NCBI GenBank assembly: GCA_020853835.1
Contig: JADYYC010000075.1
Coordinates: 1 to 5,974, forward strand
Direction of reading: 5' to 3'
DNA: 5,974 bases
Source of the DNA: Anaerolineales bacterium
Lineage (GTDB): Bacteria > Chloroflexota > Anaerolineae > Anaerolineales > UBA4823
Below the pieces are notes generated by a model. The model was not told the DNA's origin. It ran no database searches and saw only the letters and a program-made list of their open reading frames with translations. Of the stretch, positions 1-5,873 are shown one piece after another; position 1 is the stretch's first letter, and each line of letters opens with the position of its first letter. The position numbers were made by a program, and so were the translations under genes.

Positions 1-195
1 CGCAAGCGCGAATCGAGCTACGGCCGCGAGCGCAAAACCCCGCCAGCCGCCCCCTCTACGATCCGCCCGCCAACCCACTTCCCGCTCGCCCCGTCGCTGC
101 CCGAGCTGCCCACCTACATGGTCGACGTCTTGATCGACCACCCAGATCTGCTGCCCTCGGTCGATTTCGGCGACCTGCGCGACGACATGGATTGA
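1..195 (+). CDS. C-terminal end of an unidentified protein (5' truncated)
   Basis: The frame is open from the first base of the window and ends at TGA 193-195, giving 64 residues. It is judged coding because 55 of its 64 codons end in G or C, as in the downstream genes. The visible part starts with a basic stretch (RKRESSYGRERK), continues as a proline-rich, probably flexible linker (about residues 13-38), and ends with a short hydrophobic/acidic segment (YMVDVLIDHPDLLPSVDFGD, then LRDDMD). That last segment faintly resembles the helical start of the DnaG C-terminal region, but it stops too early to be a normal DnaG, so I do not name it. It has no transmembrane segment. The stop is 18 bases before the ATPase gene, so the two are probably cotranscribed. 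The function cannot be assigned without the upstream sequence. Confidence 0.72.
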   Translation, partial: RKRESSYGRERKTPPAAPSTIRPPTHFPLAPSLPELPTYMVDVLIDHPDLLPSVDFGDLRDDMD

Positions 196-213
196 GGCGC
201 GCGAGGCATTTGC

Positions 214-1419
214 ATGAGCCTGCCCGTTGAAGAAAGCCCCCCGCAAGTCTCCGCCGGCGAGTTGAGCCAGCCGGAGGAAATCCGCGGCGGACCGCGCTCG
301 CTGCGCGAGCTGATCGACCTGGTCTCGGGGCGTGGGTTTCAGGGGCGCTTCCCCGCGGAGGACGCCGGCCTCCTAGAGCAGATGCCCTTCCCCTTCCTGG
401 CGCTGGTGGGGCAGCCCGAGATGAAGCTGGCGCTGATCCTGGTGTTGATCAACCCGGCGCTGGGCGGCGTGCTGCTGATCGGGCCGCGCGGCACGGGCAA
501 GACCACCGCCGTGCGCAGCCTGGTCGACCTGCTGCCCGAGGTGCCGCGCAGCCTGTGCCATTACGGCTGCCTGCCGGAAGACGTCGAGAGCGGCGGCATC
601 GACGCGGTCTGCCCCGACTGCGCCCGCAAATACGCCGAAGGCGAACCGCTGGCCCGCCTCGCCAACGTCAACCTGATCGAGCTGCCGCTCAACGCCCGCA
701 TGGAAGACGTGGTCGGCGGGCTGGACGAGCGCGCCGCAGCCAGCGACCGGGCGCGCATCCGGCGCGGCATCCTGGCTCAGGCGGATCGCAACCTGCTCTA
801 CATCGACGAGGTAAACCTGCTCGACGACGAGATCGTCGACGCCATCCTGGACGCGGCCGCCCAGGGGCGCTACACCGTGCGGCGCGGGCCCATCTCTGCC
901 ACCTACCGGGCGCGCTTCAGCCTGATCGGCTCGATGAACCCCGAGGAGGGCCACCTGCGCTCGCAGATCATGGACCGCTTTGGGCTGCGCGTGCTGGTGC
1001 GCGGGCTGGACGAGCCCGACAAGCGCCTCGAAGCCTACCGCCGCGTGCAGGCCTACCAGGTGAACCCGCGCCGCACCATCGCCGAATTTCAGGAAGAAAC
1101 CGCCCTGCTGCGGGCCGAGATCCAGGCGGCGCGCGATGCGCTCCCCGACGTCGTCCTGCCCGAAGAGATCGCCCAGCAGGGGCTGGAGATCATCCAGCAG
1201 ATGAAGATCGATTCGCTGCGGGCGGAGATCTCGCTTTTCGAAGCCGCCCGCGCCTATGCCGCGGCGGACGCCCGCGCCCAGGTCGTCTCCGAGGACCTGA
1301 AAGAGATCGCCCCGCTGGCGCTGCGCGGGCGGCGCTCGTCGTTCATGGTCGAGTTCCTCAACCACCAGCAAACCGAAGAGGCTGAAATCCAGGCGGTGCT
1401 CGAACGCGTCCTGCATTAA
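214..1419 (+). CDS. bchI: ChlI/BchI-type AAA+ ATPase (magnesium chelatase subunit I family)
   Basis: A 401-residue AAA+ ATPase of the ChlI/BchI family; in chelatases this hexameric motor works with ChlD to drive metal insertion by ChlH. Visible motifs are Walker A GPRGTGKT (residues 90-97), the family segment LPLNARMEDVVGG (157-169), Walker B LLYIDEVNLLDDE (194-206; D198, E199), sensor 1 in GSMNPEEG (N242), the arginine finger in MDRFG (R255) and sensor 2 in DSLRAEI (R336). The C-terminal helical lid extends to about residue 380. The length is slightly above the usual 340-360 because of a 55-residue N-terminal extension. Unlike the phototroph enzymes I recall, the segment after Walker A carries four cysteines (C115, C119, C133, C136), a possible zinc site. 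ATG 214 is chosen because GAGG (203-206) lies 7 bases upstream. No ChlD, ChlH or CobN gene is in the window, so the metal-chelatase role is unproven; it may serve cobalt/nickel chelation or act with a von Willebrand A protein. The symbol marks the family only. Confidence 0.86.
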   Translation: MSLPVEESPPQVSAGELSQPEEIRGGPRSLRELIDLVSGRGFQGRFPAEDAGLLEQMPFPFLALVGQPEMKLALILVLINPALGGVLLIGPRGTGKTTAVRSLVDLLPEVPRSLCHYGCLPEDVESGGIDAVCPDCARKYAEGEPLARLANVNLIELPLNARMEDVVGGLDERAAASDRARIRRGILAQADRNLLYIDEVNLLDDEIVDAILDAAAQGRYTVRRGPISATYRARFSLIGSMNPEEGHLRSQIMDRFGLRVLVRGLDEPDKRLEAYRRVQAYQVNPRRTIAEFQEETALLRAEIQAARDALPDVVLPEEIAQQGLEIIQQMKIDSLRAEISLFEAARAYAAADARAQVVSEDLKEIAPLALRGRRSSFMVEFLNHQQTEEAEIQAVLERVLH

Positions 1420-1445
1420 CCTGATCGTCACTTATTACAGTCAGT

Positions 1446-1450
1446 GGAGG
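1446..1450 (+). promoter_or_regulatory. Ribosome binding site of the TPR gene
   Basis: GGAGG sits 6 bases before ATG 1457 and fixes that start. It lies in the 37-base gap after the ATPase gene, which is noticeably more AT-rich than its surroundings. I looked for a -35/-10 pair in the gap and saw none convincing. Confidence 0.8.
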
Positions 1451-1456
1451 TATAGA

Positions 1457-1804
1457 ATGGAAAACCAGCCTTCAGAAAATCCCGCAAACGAAGCGCCCCC
1501 GGCCGTGCACCAGTGGATCGCCAGCGGCTGGCAGAACTACGTCTTCAAACGCTTCCCCGAGGCCGAATCGGATTTTCGCCAGGCGCTGCGCTTGAGCGAC
1601 TGCCTCTCGGATGCGTATTACGGCCTGGGCGCCAGCCTGCGCTCACAGAACCGCATCCCCGAAGCCATCGAAGCCTGGAAAAAAGCTCAGGAGTGCCTCG
1701 AAGCGGACGCCACCGCCGTCGACGCGGGGCACCGCGCCATCCTGCGCCAGCTTCTGGGAGCCCAAATCAGCCTGCTGACCGGCGCGCCAGCAAAGGAGGC
1801 CTGA
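1457..1804 (+). CDS. Small tetratricopeptide-repeat (TPR) protein
   Basis: A 115-residue soluble protein. After a polar, low-complexity N-terminus (residues 1-16) it has two TPR-like helix pairs. The first, about 17-50, shows W24, Y28, F33-P34-E35-A36, F40 and A43-L44. The second, about 51-84, shows A53-Y54-Y55-G56-L57-G58, the RIPEAIEAW segment (66-74) and A77. A further helix (about 88-108) probably caps the array. TPRs bind partner proteins, so an adaptor role is likely, but no catalytic residues are present and the partner is unknown. There is no signal peptide or membrane segment. The gene lies 37 bases after the ATPase gene, and its stop (1802-1804) is one base before the URO-D-like start, so it is probably translated together with that gene. 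The most economical guess, not demonstrated, is that it binds one of these two neighbours. Confidence 0.85.
   Translation: MENQPSENPANEAPPAVHQWIASGWQNYVFKRFPEAESDFRQALRLSDCLSDAYYGLGASLRSQNRIPEAIEAWKKAQECLEADATAVDAGHRAILRQLLGAQISLLTGAPAKEA
1792..1799 (+). promoter_or_regulatory. Ribosome binding site of the URO-D-like gene, inside the TPR gene
   Basis: AAAGGAGG, a very strong Shine-Dalgarno match, lies within the last codons of the TPR gene and 6 bases before ATG 1806. It fixes the start of the URO-D-like protein and supports cotranslation of the pair. Confidence 0.88.
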
Positions 1805-1805
1805 A

Positions 1806-2780
1806 ATGCCAACCCATCGCGCCCGTCTCGAAGCCTGTCTGAACGGGGAGATCCTCGACCGCCCGCCGGTCGCCCTCTGGCGCCACTTCCCCGTGGACGA
1901 CCAGACCGCCCAGGGGCTGGCAAGCGCCACCCTGGTCTTCCAGCGCACCTTTGATTTCGACTTTGTCAAAGTCACCCCGTCCTCGTCATATTGCATCAAA
2001 GACTGGGGGGCGGAGGACGAATGGCACGGCAACAGCGAAGGCACGCGCGATTACACCCGCCGCGTTATCCGCCACCCGGACGACTGGGCCGCCCTGCCCG
2101 TGCTGAACCCGCACAAAGGCCACCTGGCGGAGGAGCTGGAGTGCCTGCGCCTGCTGGTGAAAGAGCTGTCGCCGGACACGCCGATCATTCAGACCATTTT
2201 CAACCCGCTTTCGCAAGCCAAGAACCTGGTGGGCGGGGCGCAGCTCCTGGTGCACGCCCGCCGCCACCCCGAGGCGTTCCACGCGGGCCTGCAAATCATC
2301 ACCGAGAGCACGCGGCGCTTTATCGAGGCGCTGCCCGCCACCGGCGTCGACGGGATTTTCTTCGCCGTCCAGCACGCCCAATACGGGCTGATGAGCGAAG
2401 CCGAATTCGAGACCTTTGGGCGGGCTTACGACCTGCAAACGCTGGAACCGGCGCTCGACATGCCCCTGCGGCTGCTCCACCTGCACGGCGAAGAGGTGAT
2501 GTTCGAGCTCGTGCGTGACTACCCCGCCAACATCCTGAACTGGCACGACCGCGAGACGCCGCCCTCGCTGCTGCAGGCGCAGGCGGGTTTCAAAGGGGCG
2601 GTCTGCGGGGGGACCTCGCAGCACACCCTGGTCTATGGAACCCCCGAGCAGCTCCGCCGCGAGGCGCTCGAAGCGCTCCAGGACACCTCGGGGGAGCGCT
2701 TCATCCTCGGCACCGGCTGCGTCACGCCGGTCATCGCGCCCTATGGAAACATCCTCGCCGTCCGCCAGAGCGTGGACTGA
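1806..2780 (+). CDS. Uroporphyrinogen decarboxylase-like protein (URO-D superfamily, not HemE)
   Basis: A 324-residue protein with the layout of the URO-D (beta/alpha)8 family. Family-like points are the RLEACLNGEILDRPPVALWR opening (residues 7-26), FDFDFVKVTP (49-58), the central GVDGIFFAVQHA (180-191), LRLLHLHGEE (221-230), the strand NILNWHDRE (242-250) and the C-terminal ILGTGCVTPVIAPYGNI (300-316). The HemE N-terminal arginine signature (RQAGRYLPEY type) is absent; the equivalent region reads ALWRHFPVDD. The position expected for the catalytic Asp of HemE (FSD) appears to be VTP. It is therefore unlikely to decarboxylate uroporphyrinogen. H225/H227 and C305 fall roughly where MtaA/CmuA-type methyltransferases carry their HxC...C zinc ligands, so a corrinoid-linked methyltransferase or another URO-D-like activity is possible. 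No signal peptide is visible. It is tightly coupled to the upstream TPR gene. The superfamily is secure; the substrate is unknown. Confidence 0.85.
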   Translation: MPTHRARLEACLNGEILDRPPVALWRHFPVDDQTAQGLASATLVFQRTFDFDFVKVTPSSSYCIKDWGAEDEWHGNSEGTRDYTRRVIRHPDDWAALPVLNPHKGHLAEELECLRLLVKELSPDTPIIQTIFNPLSQAKNLVGGAQLLVHARRHPEAFHAGLQIITESTRRFIEALPATGVDGIFFAVQHAQYGLMSEAEFETFGRAYDLQTLEPALDMPLRLLHLHGEEVMFELVRDYPANILNWHDRETPPSLLQAQAGFKGAVCGGTSQHTLVYGTPEQLRREALEALQDTSGERFILGTGCVTPVIAPYGNILAVRQSVD

Positions 2781-2797
2781 TGCCGTGATCTTTTACC

Positions 2798-2814
2798 GCG
2801 GAGAGAACCTCCGC
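2798..2814 (+). other. Small inverted repeat in the rsmD leader
   Basis: GCGGAG (2798-2803) and CTCCGC (2809-2814) form a perfect 6-bp stem with a 5-base loop (AGAAC). This lies in the 52-base gap between the URO-D-like gene and rsmD. No T-run follows, so it is not an intrinsic terminator. In RNA it would bury the only purine-rich Shine-Dalgarno-like stretch (GGAGAG, 2800-2805) in the gap. A role is unproven, and a 6-bp GC stem can arise by chance in DNA this GC-rich. Confidence 0.35.
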
Positions 2815-2832
2815 CGTGGTGTGTACGTGAGC

Positions 2833-3390
2833 ATGAACAGCCTGAGAGTCATTGCCGGCAAGGCGCGGGGGCGGAAGCTGCGCTCCGTCCCGGGCGACCT
2901 GACCCGCCCGATCACCGACCGGGCGAAGGAATCCCTCTTTAACATCCTCGGCGCGGACATCCAGGGCGCCGCGTTCTTAGACCTCTTCGCCGGCACGGGG
3001 GGCGTCGGCATCGAAGCCCTGAGCCGCGGCGCCGAGCGCGCCTGTTTCATCGACCGCCAGGCCCAGGCCATCGAGACCATCCGCCTCAACCTGGCCGCCA
3101 CCGGCCTGGAGGCGGGGGCGGTCGTATTGCGCCGGGACGCCTTCAAATACCTCGCCGGGCCGCCCTCCCAGGCCTACGATTACGTCTTTATCGCCCCGCC
3201 CCAATACCAGGAGCTGTGGGCGCAGGCCCTGACCGGCCTGGACCAGAACCCCGGCTGGCTGTCGCCCGACGCCTGGGTGATCGTCCAGATCCACCCCGTC
3301 GAATTCAAAGAGCTGCCGCTCGCCAACCTGGAGCTTTTCGACCGGCGGCAGTACGGCAGTGTGTTACTTCTTTTCTTTGCGAGGCGCTGA
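2833..3390 (+). CDS. rsmD: RsmD-family 16S rRNA (guanine-N2)-methyltransferase
   Basis: A 185-residue methyltransferase of the RsmD family, which methylates N2 of G966 of 16S rRNA (E. coli numbering) using S-adenosylmethionine. It shows the N-terminal signature LRVIAGKARGRKL (residues 4-16), TRPITDRAKESLFNIL (24-39), the SAM-binding motif I FLDLFAGTGGVGIEALSRGA (48-67), the acidic motif II residue in CFID (D74), RDAFKYL (101-107) and a C-terminal RRQYGSVLLLFF (171-182). The length matches the family (about 180-200). The motif IV segment, normally (D/N)PP(F/Y), reads APPQY (121-125) and has lost its acidic/amide residue. ATG 2833 is chosen because it reproduces the family N-terminus; its upstream Shine-Dalgarno is weak, and in-frame GTG 2821, 2827 or 2785 are alternatives. 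The frame stays open back into the URO-D-like gene, but that part is a shadow. The usual neighbour coaD is absent; a histidine kinase gene follows directly. Confidence 0.88.
   Translation: MNSLRVIAGKARGRKLRSVPGDLTRPITDRAKESLFNILGADIQGAAFLDLFAGTGGVGIEALSRGAERACFIDRQAQAIETIRLNLAATGLEAGAVVLRRDAFKYLAGPPSQAYDYVFIAPPQYQELWAQALTGLDQNPGWLSPDAWVIVQIHPVEFKELPLANLELFDRRQYGSVLLLFFARR
3381..3384 (+). promoter_or_regulatory. Ribosome binding site of the histidine kinase gene, inside rsmD
   Basis: GAGG lies in the last rsmD codons, 6 bases before ATG 3391. The rsmD stop (TGA 3388-3390) directly abuts this ATG, so ribosomes ending rsmD could restart here. It supports ATG 3391 as the kinase start. Confidence 0.65.
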
Positions 3391-4614
3391 ATGGACCACC
3401 CAGAAGCCGGGCCGGTATTGCCCATCGAGATCATCCTGCGCATCTTCCCCGGTCTGCCTCAGCCCGAGGCCCAGGCGCTGCTCGAAAATTCAGAAATTTG
3501 CGAATACCCCCCCGGCACGATCCTCTGTCACGAGGACGCTTACGAGACGATTTTCTACATCATCCTGAACGGCAGGGTGCAGGTGAGCAAGCGCATCGCC
3601 GCCGACCAGGAGCGCCGCCTGAAGGTGCTGGAGCGGGGCGACTTCTTTGGCGAGATGGCGCTGATCCACCGGGCGCCGCGCGCCGCCACGGTGCGGACGC
3701 TCGTCCCCACGCGGGTGATCGAGGTGCGCAAGGTCGATTTCGACCGCCTGCTCAGCAGCAGCGCCAGCGTCGCCCGCGCCATGGTCCAGGAAGTCAGCCG
3801 GCGGCTGCGCGAAAACGACGAGATGGCTATCGAAGACCTGCGCCTCAAAGCGGGCGAGCTGGCGAGCGCCTACCAGCGCCTCGCCGAGCAGGAATATGCG
3901 CGCCGCGAGTTCCTGAGCGCCATCGCGCACGAGCTGCGCACGCCCCTCACCGCCGCGAGCGGCTTCCTCTACATGGTCCAGACGGGGATCCTGGAAGGCC
4001 AGTCGTTCGAGGGCGAGATGATGCAGGCGGCGCTGCGCAGCGCTTCACGCAACCTGAACCGCATCATCACCCTGGTGAACGACATCCTGTTCGTGCAGGA
4101 GATGGATCTGATCCTGCCGCGCTTCGAGCCGATCGACCTGAGCCTGCTGCTCAACAACGTCAAGGAGATGCTCAAACACCCCGCCATCGACAACCAGGTG
4201 ACGGTCAAGATCCGCATCCCCGCCAGCCTGCCCAAAATCCCCGGCGATGCGCGCAGCCTGGAACGCGCCTTCACCGCCATCCTCGACAACGCCATCAAAT
4301 TCAACCAGCCGGGCAGCACGGTGCGGGTTCGGGCCGGGAACGAAGGCGAGATGGTGTGGGTCGAGGTTGCCGATCAGGGCCCGGGCATCCCCGAACAGGC
4401 CCTGCCGCACGTTTTCGACCGCTTCTTCCGCGTCGACGAGCTCGAAGGCCGCTACTTCCGCGGCGTCGGGCTGGGGCTTTCCATCGCCCGCCAGGTGATC
4501 GAACAGCACGACGGGGCGATCGCCGTGTCCAGCCAGGTGGGGCAGGGCACCAGCGTGCGGGTCGAACTGCCCACCCGCTTTCCCAATGCCGATCTACCAA
4601 AAAAACAACAATGA
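3391..4614 (+). CDS. Soluble sensor histidine kinase with N-terminal cyclic-nucleotide-binding domain
   Basis: A 407-residue hybrid of a sensor domain and a transmitter. Residues about 19-140 form a CRP/PKA-type cyclic-nucleotide-binding (cNMP) domain with the phosphate-binding-cassette signature FFGEMALIHRAPRAATV (85-101; E88 and R97 in the ligand-contact positions). A charged, probably coiled-coil helix follows (about 138-172). The HisKA H-box FLSAIAHELRTPLT (174-187) contains the phosphoacceptor H180. The HATPase_c domain shows the N-box AILDNAIKFN (296-305, N300), G1 VADQGPGIP (326-334, D328), F-box VFDRFFRVDE (341-350) and G2 GVGLGLSIARQVIEQHDG (358-375). All kinase boxes look intact. 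There are no membrane segments, so the protein is cytosolic and presumably reads an internal signal: a cyclic nucleotide, or another ligand if the pocket has drifted. It autophosphorylates and should pass phosphate to a response regulator, but none lies in the window. The start directly abuts the rsmD stop. The C-terminus is a short lysine/glutamine tail (PKKQQ). Confidence 0.92.
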   Translation: MDHPEAGPVLPIEIILRIFPGLPQPEAQALLENSEICEYPPGTILCHEDAYETIFYIILNGRVQVSKRIAADQERRLKVLERGDFFGEMALIHRAPRAATVRTLVPTRVIEVRKVDFDRLLSSSASVARAMVQEVSRRLRENDEMAIEDLRLKAGELASAYQRLAEQEYARREFLSAIAHELRTPLTAASGFLYMVQTGILEGQSFEGEMMQAALRSASRNLNRIITLVNDILFVQEMDLILPRFEPIDLSLLLNNVKEMLKHPAIDNQVTVKIRIPASLPKIPGDARSLERAFTAILDNAIKFNQPGSTVRVRAGNEGEMVWVEVADQGPGIPEQALPHVFDRFFRVDELEGRYFRGVGLGLSIARQVIEQHDGAIAVSSQVGQGTSVRVELPTRFPNADLPKKQQ

Positions 4615-4629
4615 TTTGAGAAAACTAAA

Positions 4630-4635
4630 AAGGAG
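4630..4635 (+). promoter_or_regulatory. Ribosome binding site of rocD
   Basis: AAGGAG within an A-rich 27-base gap, 6 bases before ATG 4642. The A-rich gap contrasts with the GC-rich genes on both sides and should keep the start unstructured. I did not find a convincing -35/-10 promoter or a terminator in it. Confidence 0.82.
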
Positions 4636-4641
4636 ACTGTT

Positions 4642-5847
4642 ATGCGATCCGAAGAATACATCAAGCTAGACGAGAAGTACGGAGCACACAACTACCACCC
4701 GTTGGACGTGGTCATCGCACGCGGCGAAGGGGTCTGGGTTTACGACGTGGAAGGCCGGCGTTACCTGGACTGCCTGAGCGCCTACTCGGCGCTCAACCAG
4801 GGCCATGTCCACCCCGAGATCTTGAAGGCTATGGTCGAGCAAGCCGGAAAACTGACGCTCACCTCGCGCGCGTTTTTCAACGACCAACTGCCCCTGTTCT
4901 ACCAGGAACTGAGCGAGATGACCGGCTACGAGATGTCGCTGCCAATGAACAGCGGCGCCGAGGCGGTCGAGACCGCCCTCAAAATCGCCCGCAAATGGGC
5001 TTATGTAGTCAAAAAGGTGCCGCGCCACCAGGCCGAGATCATCGTTTTCGATGGCAACTTCCACGGGCGCACGATCACCGTGATCTCGTTTTCCTCGGAA
5101 CCCCTCTACCGCGACGATTTCGGCCCCTTCACCCCCGGCTTTGTGATGGCGCCCTATGGCGACGCCGAAGCGGTCGCCCGGCTCATCACGCCAAACACCG
5201 CCGCGATCATGGTCGAGCCGATCCAGGGCGAAGCGGGCGTGGTCATGCCGCCCGAGGGCTTCCTGCGCAGCCTGCGCCGGATCGCAGACGAGAATAACGT
5301 GCTGCTGATCGCCGACGAGATCCAGACCGGGCTTGGGCGCACCGGCAAGCTCTTCGCCAGCGACCACGAAGGCGTCCGCCCCGACATCATGATCATCGGC
5401 AAAGCGCTCTCGGGCGGATTTTACCCCGTCTCGGCGGCCCTCGCCGACCAGCCCATCATGGGGCTGATCAACCCCGGCGAGCACGGCTCGACCTTTGGCG
5501 GCAACCCGCTTGCGGCGGCCATCGGGCGCGCCGCCCTGCGCGTCATCCGCGACGGAGGCCTGGTTGAGAAATCGGCCGCGCTGGGCCAGTACCTGATCGA
5601 GCAGCTCGAAGAGATCCCCAGCCCGCATGTCAAAGAGGTGCGCGGGCGCGGCCTGCTGGTCGGGGTGGAGCTCAAGCCCGAGGCCGGCGGGGCGCGCCGG
5701 TTCTGCGAGGCGCTCAAACTGCGCGGCATCCTGGCCAAAGAAACTCACGAACACGTCATCCGCTTTGCGCCTCCGCTCATCATCGACCGGGAGACCATCG
5801 ACTGGGCTTTGCCCGCCATCCGCGAAGTCTTATTGACAAAAAACTGA
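4642..5847 (+). CDS. rocD: Ornithine aminotransferase (ornithine-oxo-acid transaminase)
   Basis: A 401-residue class III, PLP-dependent aminotransferase, the usual size of bacterial RocD. It transfers the delta-amino group of ornithine to 2-oxoglutarate, giving glutamate-5-semialdehyde (which cyclises to pyrroline-5-carboxylate) and glutamate. Family blocks run the full length: YGAHNYHPLDVVIARGEGVW (13-32), LSAYSALNQGHVHPEI (45-60), the PLP-phosphate site NSGAEAVETALK (103-114), GNFHGRT (138-144), VEPIQGEAGV (191-200), IADEIQTGLGRTGK (223-236; D225 pairs with the PLP ring nitrogen), the Schiff-base lysine K254 in IIGKALSGGFYPVS (251-264), HGSTFGGNPL (281-290) and IRFAPPLII (373-381). Residues matching the human OAT substrate contacts are present: Y18, Y48, R143, E197, T284 and R374. 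This favours ornithine over acetylornithine or GABA. A strong Shine-Dalgarno supports ATG 4642. It probably acts in arginine/ornithine catabolism or proline synthesis, and is followed 26 bases later by an alanine-dehydrogenase-like gene. Confidence 0.95.
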   Translation: MRSEEYIKLDEKYGAHNYHPLDVVIARGEGVWVYDVEGRRYLDCLSAYSALNQGHVHPEILKAMVEQAGKLTLTSRAFFNDQLPLFYQELSEMTGYEMSLPMNSGAEAVETALKIARKWAYVVKKVPRHQAEIIVFDGNFHGRTITVISFSSEPLYRDDFGPFTPGFVMAPYGDAEAVARLITPNTAAIMVEPIQGEAGVVMPPEGFLRSLRRIADENNVLLIADEIQTGLGRTGKLFASDHEGVRPDIMIIGKALSGGFYPVSAALADQPIMGLINPGEHGSTFGGNPLAAAIGRAALRVIRDGGLVEKSAALGQYLIEQLEEIPSPHVKEVRGRGLLVGVELKPEAGGARRFCEALKLRGILAKETHEHVIRFAPPLIIDRETIDWALPAIREVLLTKN

Positions 5848-5861
5848 GATCTATGTAAGTG

Positions 5862-5867
5862 AAAGGG
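5862..5867 (+). promoter_or_regulatory. Ribosome binding site of the alanine-dehydrogenase-like gene
   Basis: AAAGGG, 6 bases before ATG 5874, in the 26-base gap after rocD. It supports that ATG as the start. No terminator hairpin is seen in this gap, so readthrough from rocD is likely. Confidence 0.7.
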
Positions 5868-5873
5868 TGTCAC

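Noticed and set aside
188..217. Alternative frame whose TGA overlaps the ATG of the ATPase gene (ATGA at 214-217), suggesting a frameshifted upstream gene
   Set aside because: That frame is closed by a TGA at 131-133, and codon third positions favour the frame ending at 195. The continuation after 195 is too short to judge.
373..1431. Long open frame on the minus strand opposite the chelatase-type ATPase gene
   Set aside because: Its translation has no family signature, and the plus strand has clear AAA+ motifs throughout. Long antisense frames are expected in GC-rich coding DNA.
1420..1456. AT-richer gap before the TPR gene as a promoter or terminator
   Set aside because: There is only a weak 4-5 bp dyad (TCACT...AGTGG), no T-run, and no well-spaced -35/-10 pair. 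Only the Shine-Dalgarno is supported.
1026..2677. CTCGAAGC octamer recurring near 1026, 1697, 1827 and 2668
   Set aside because: Each copy encodes Leu-Glu-Ala in frame inside a different gene, so it reflects codon and residue preference, not a repeat family or binding site.
2635..2832. Upstream extension of the rsmD frame into the URO-D-like gene
   Set aside because: The extra residues are Ser/Arg/Pro-rich with no match to RsmD, and the URO-D-like frame covers most of that DNA. The family N-terminus begins at or near ATG 2833.
4599..4605. Run of seven A in the last kinase codons, a possible frameshift site
   Set aside because: A -1 shift would add only two extra codons before a stop at 4617-4619, so there is no plausible product or gene fusion.
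3216..4619. A plus-strand open frame even longer than the histidine kinase, in another frame and reaching into rsmD
   Set aside because: The translation is Arg/Pro/Ala-rich without motifs, while the kinase frame has the cNMP, H, N, G1, F and G2 boxes. It is an overlapping-frame artefact of high GC.
4666..5754. Long open frame on the minus strand opposite rocD
   Set aside because: It is a shadow of a gene with unmistakable ornithine aminotransferase motifs; its translation is unstructured and resembles no family I know.
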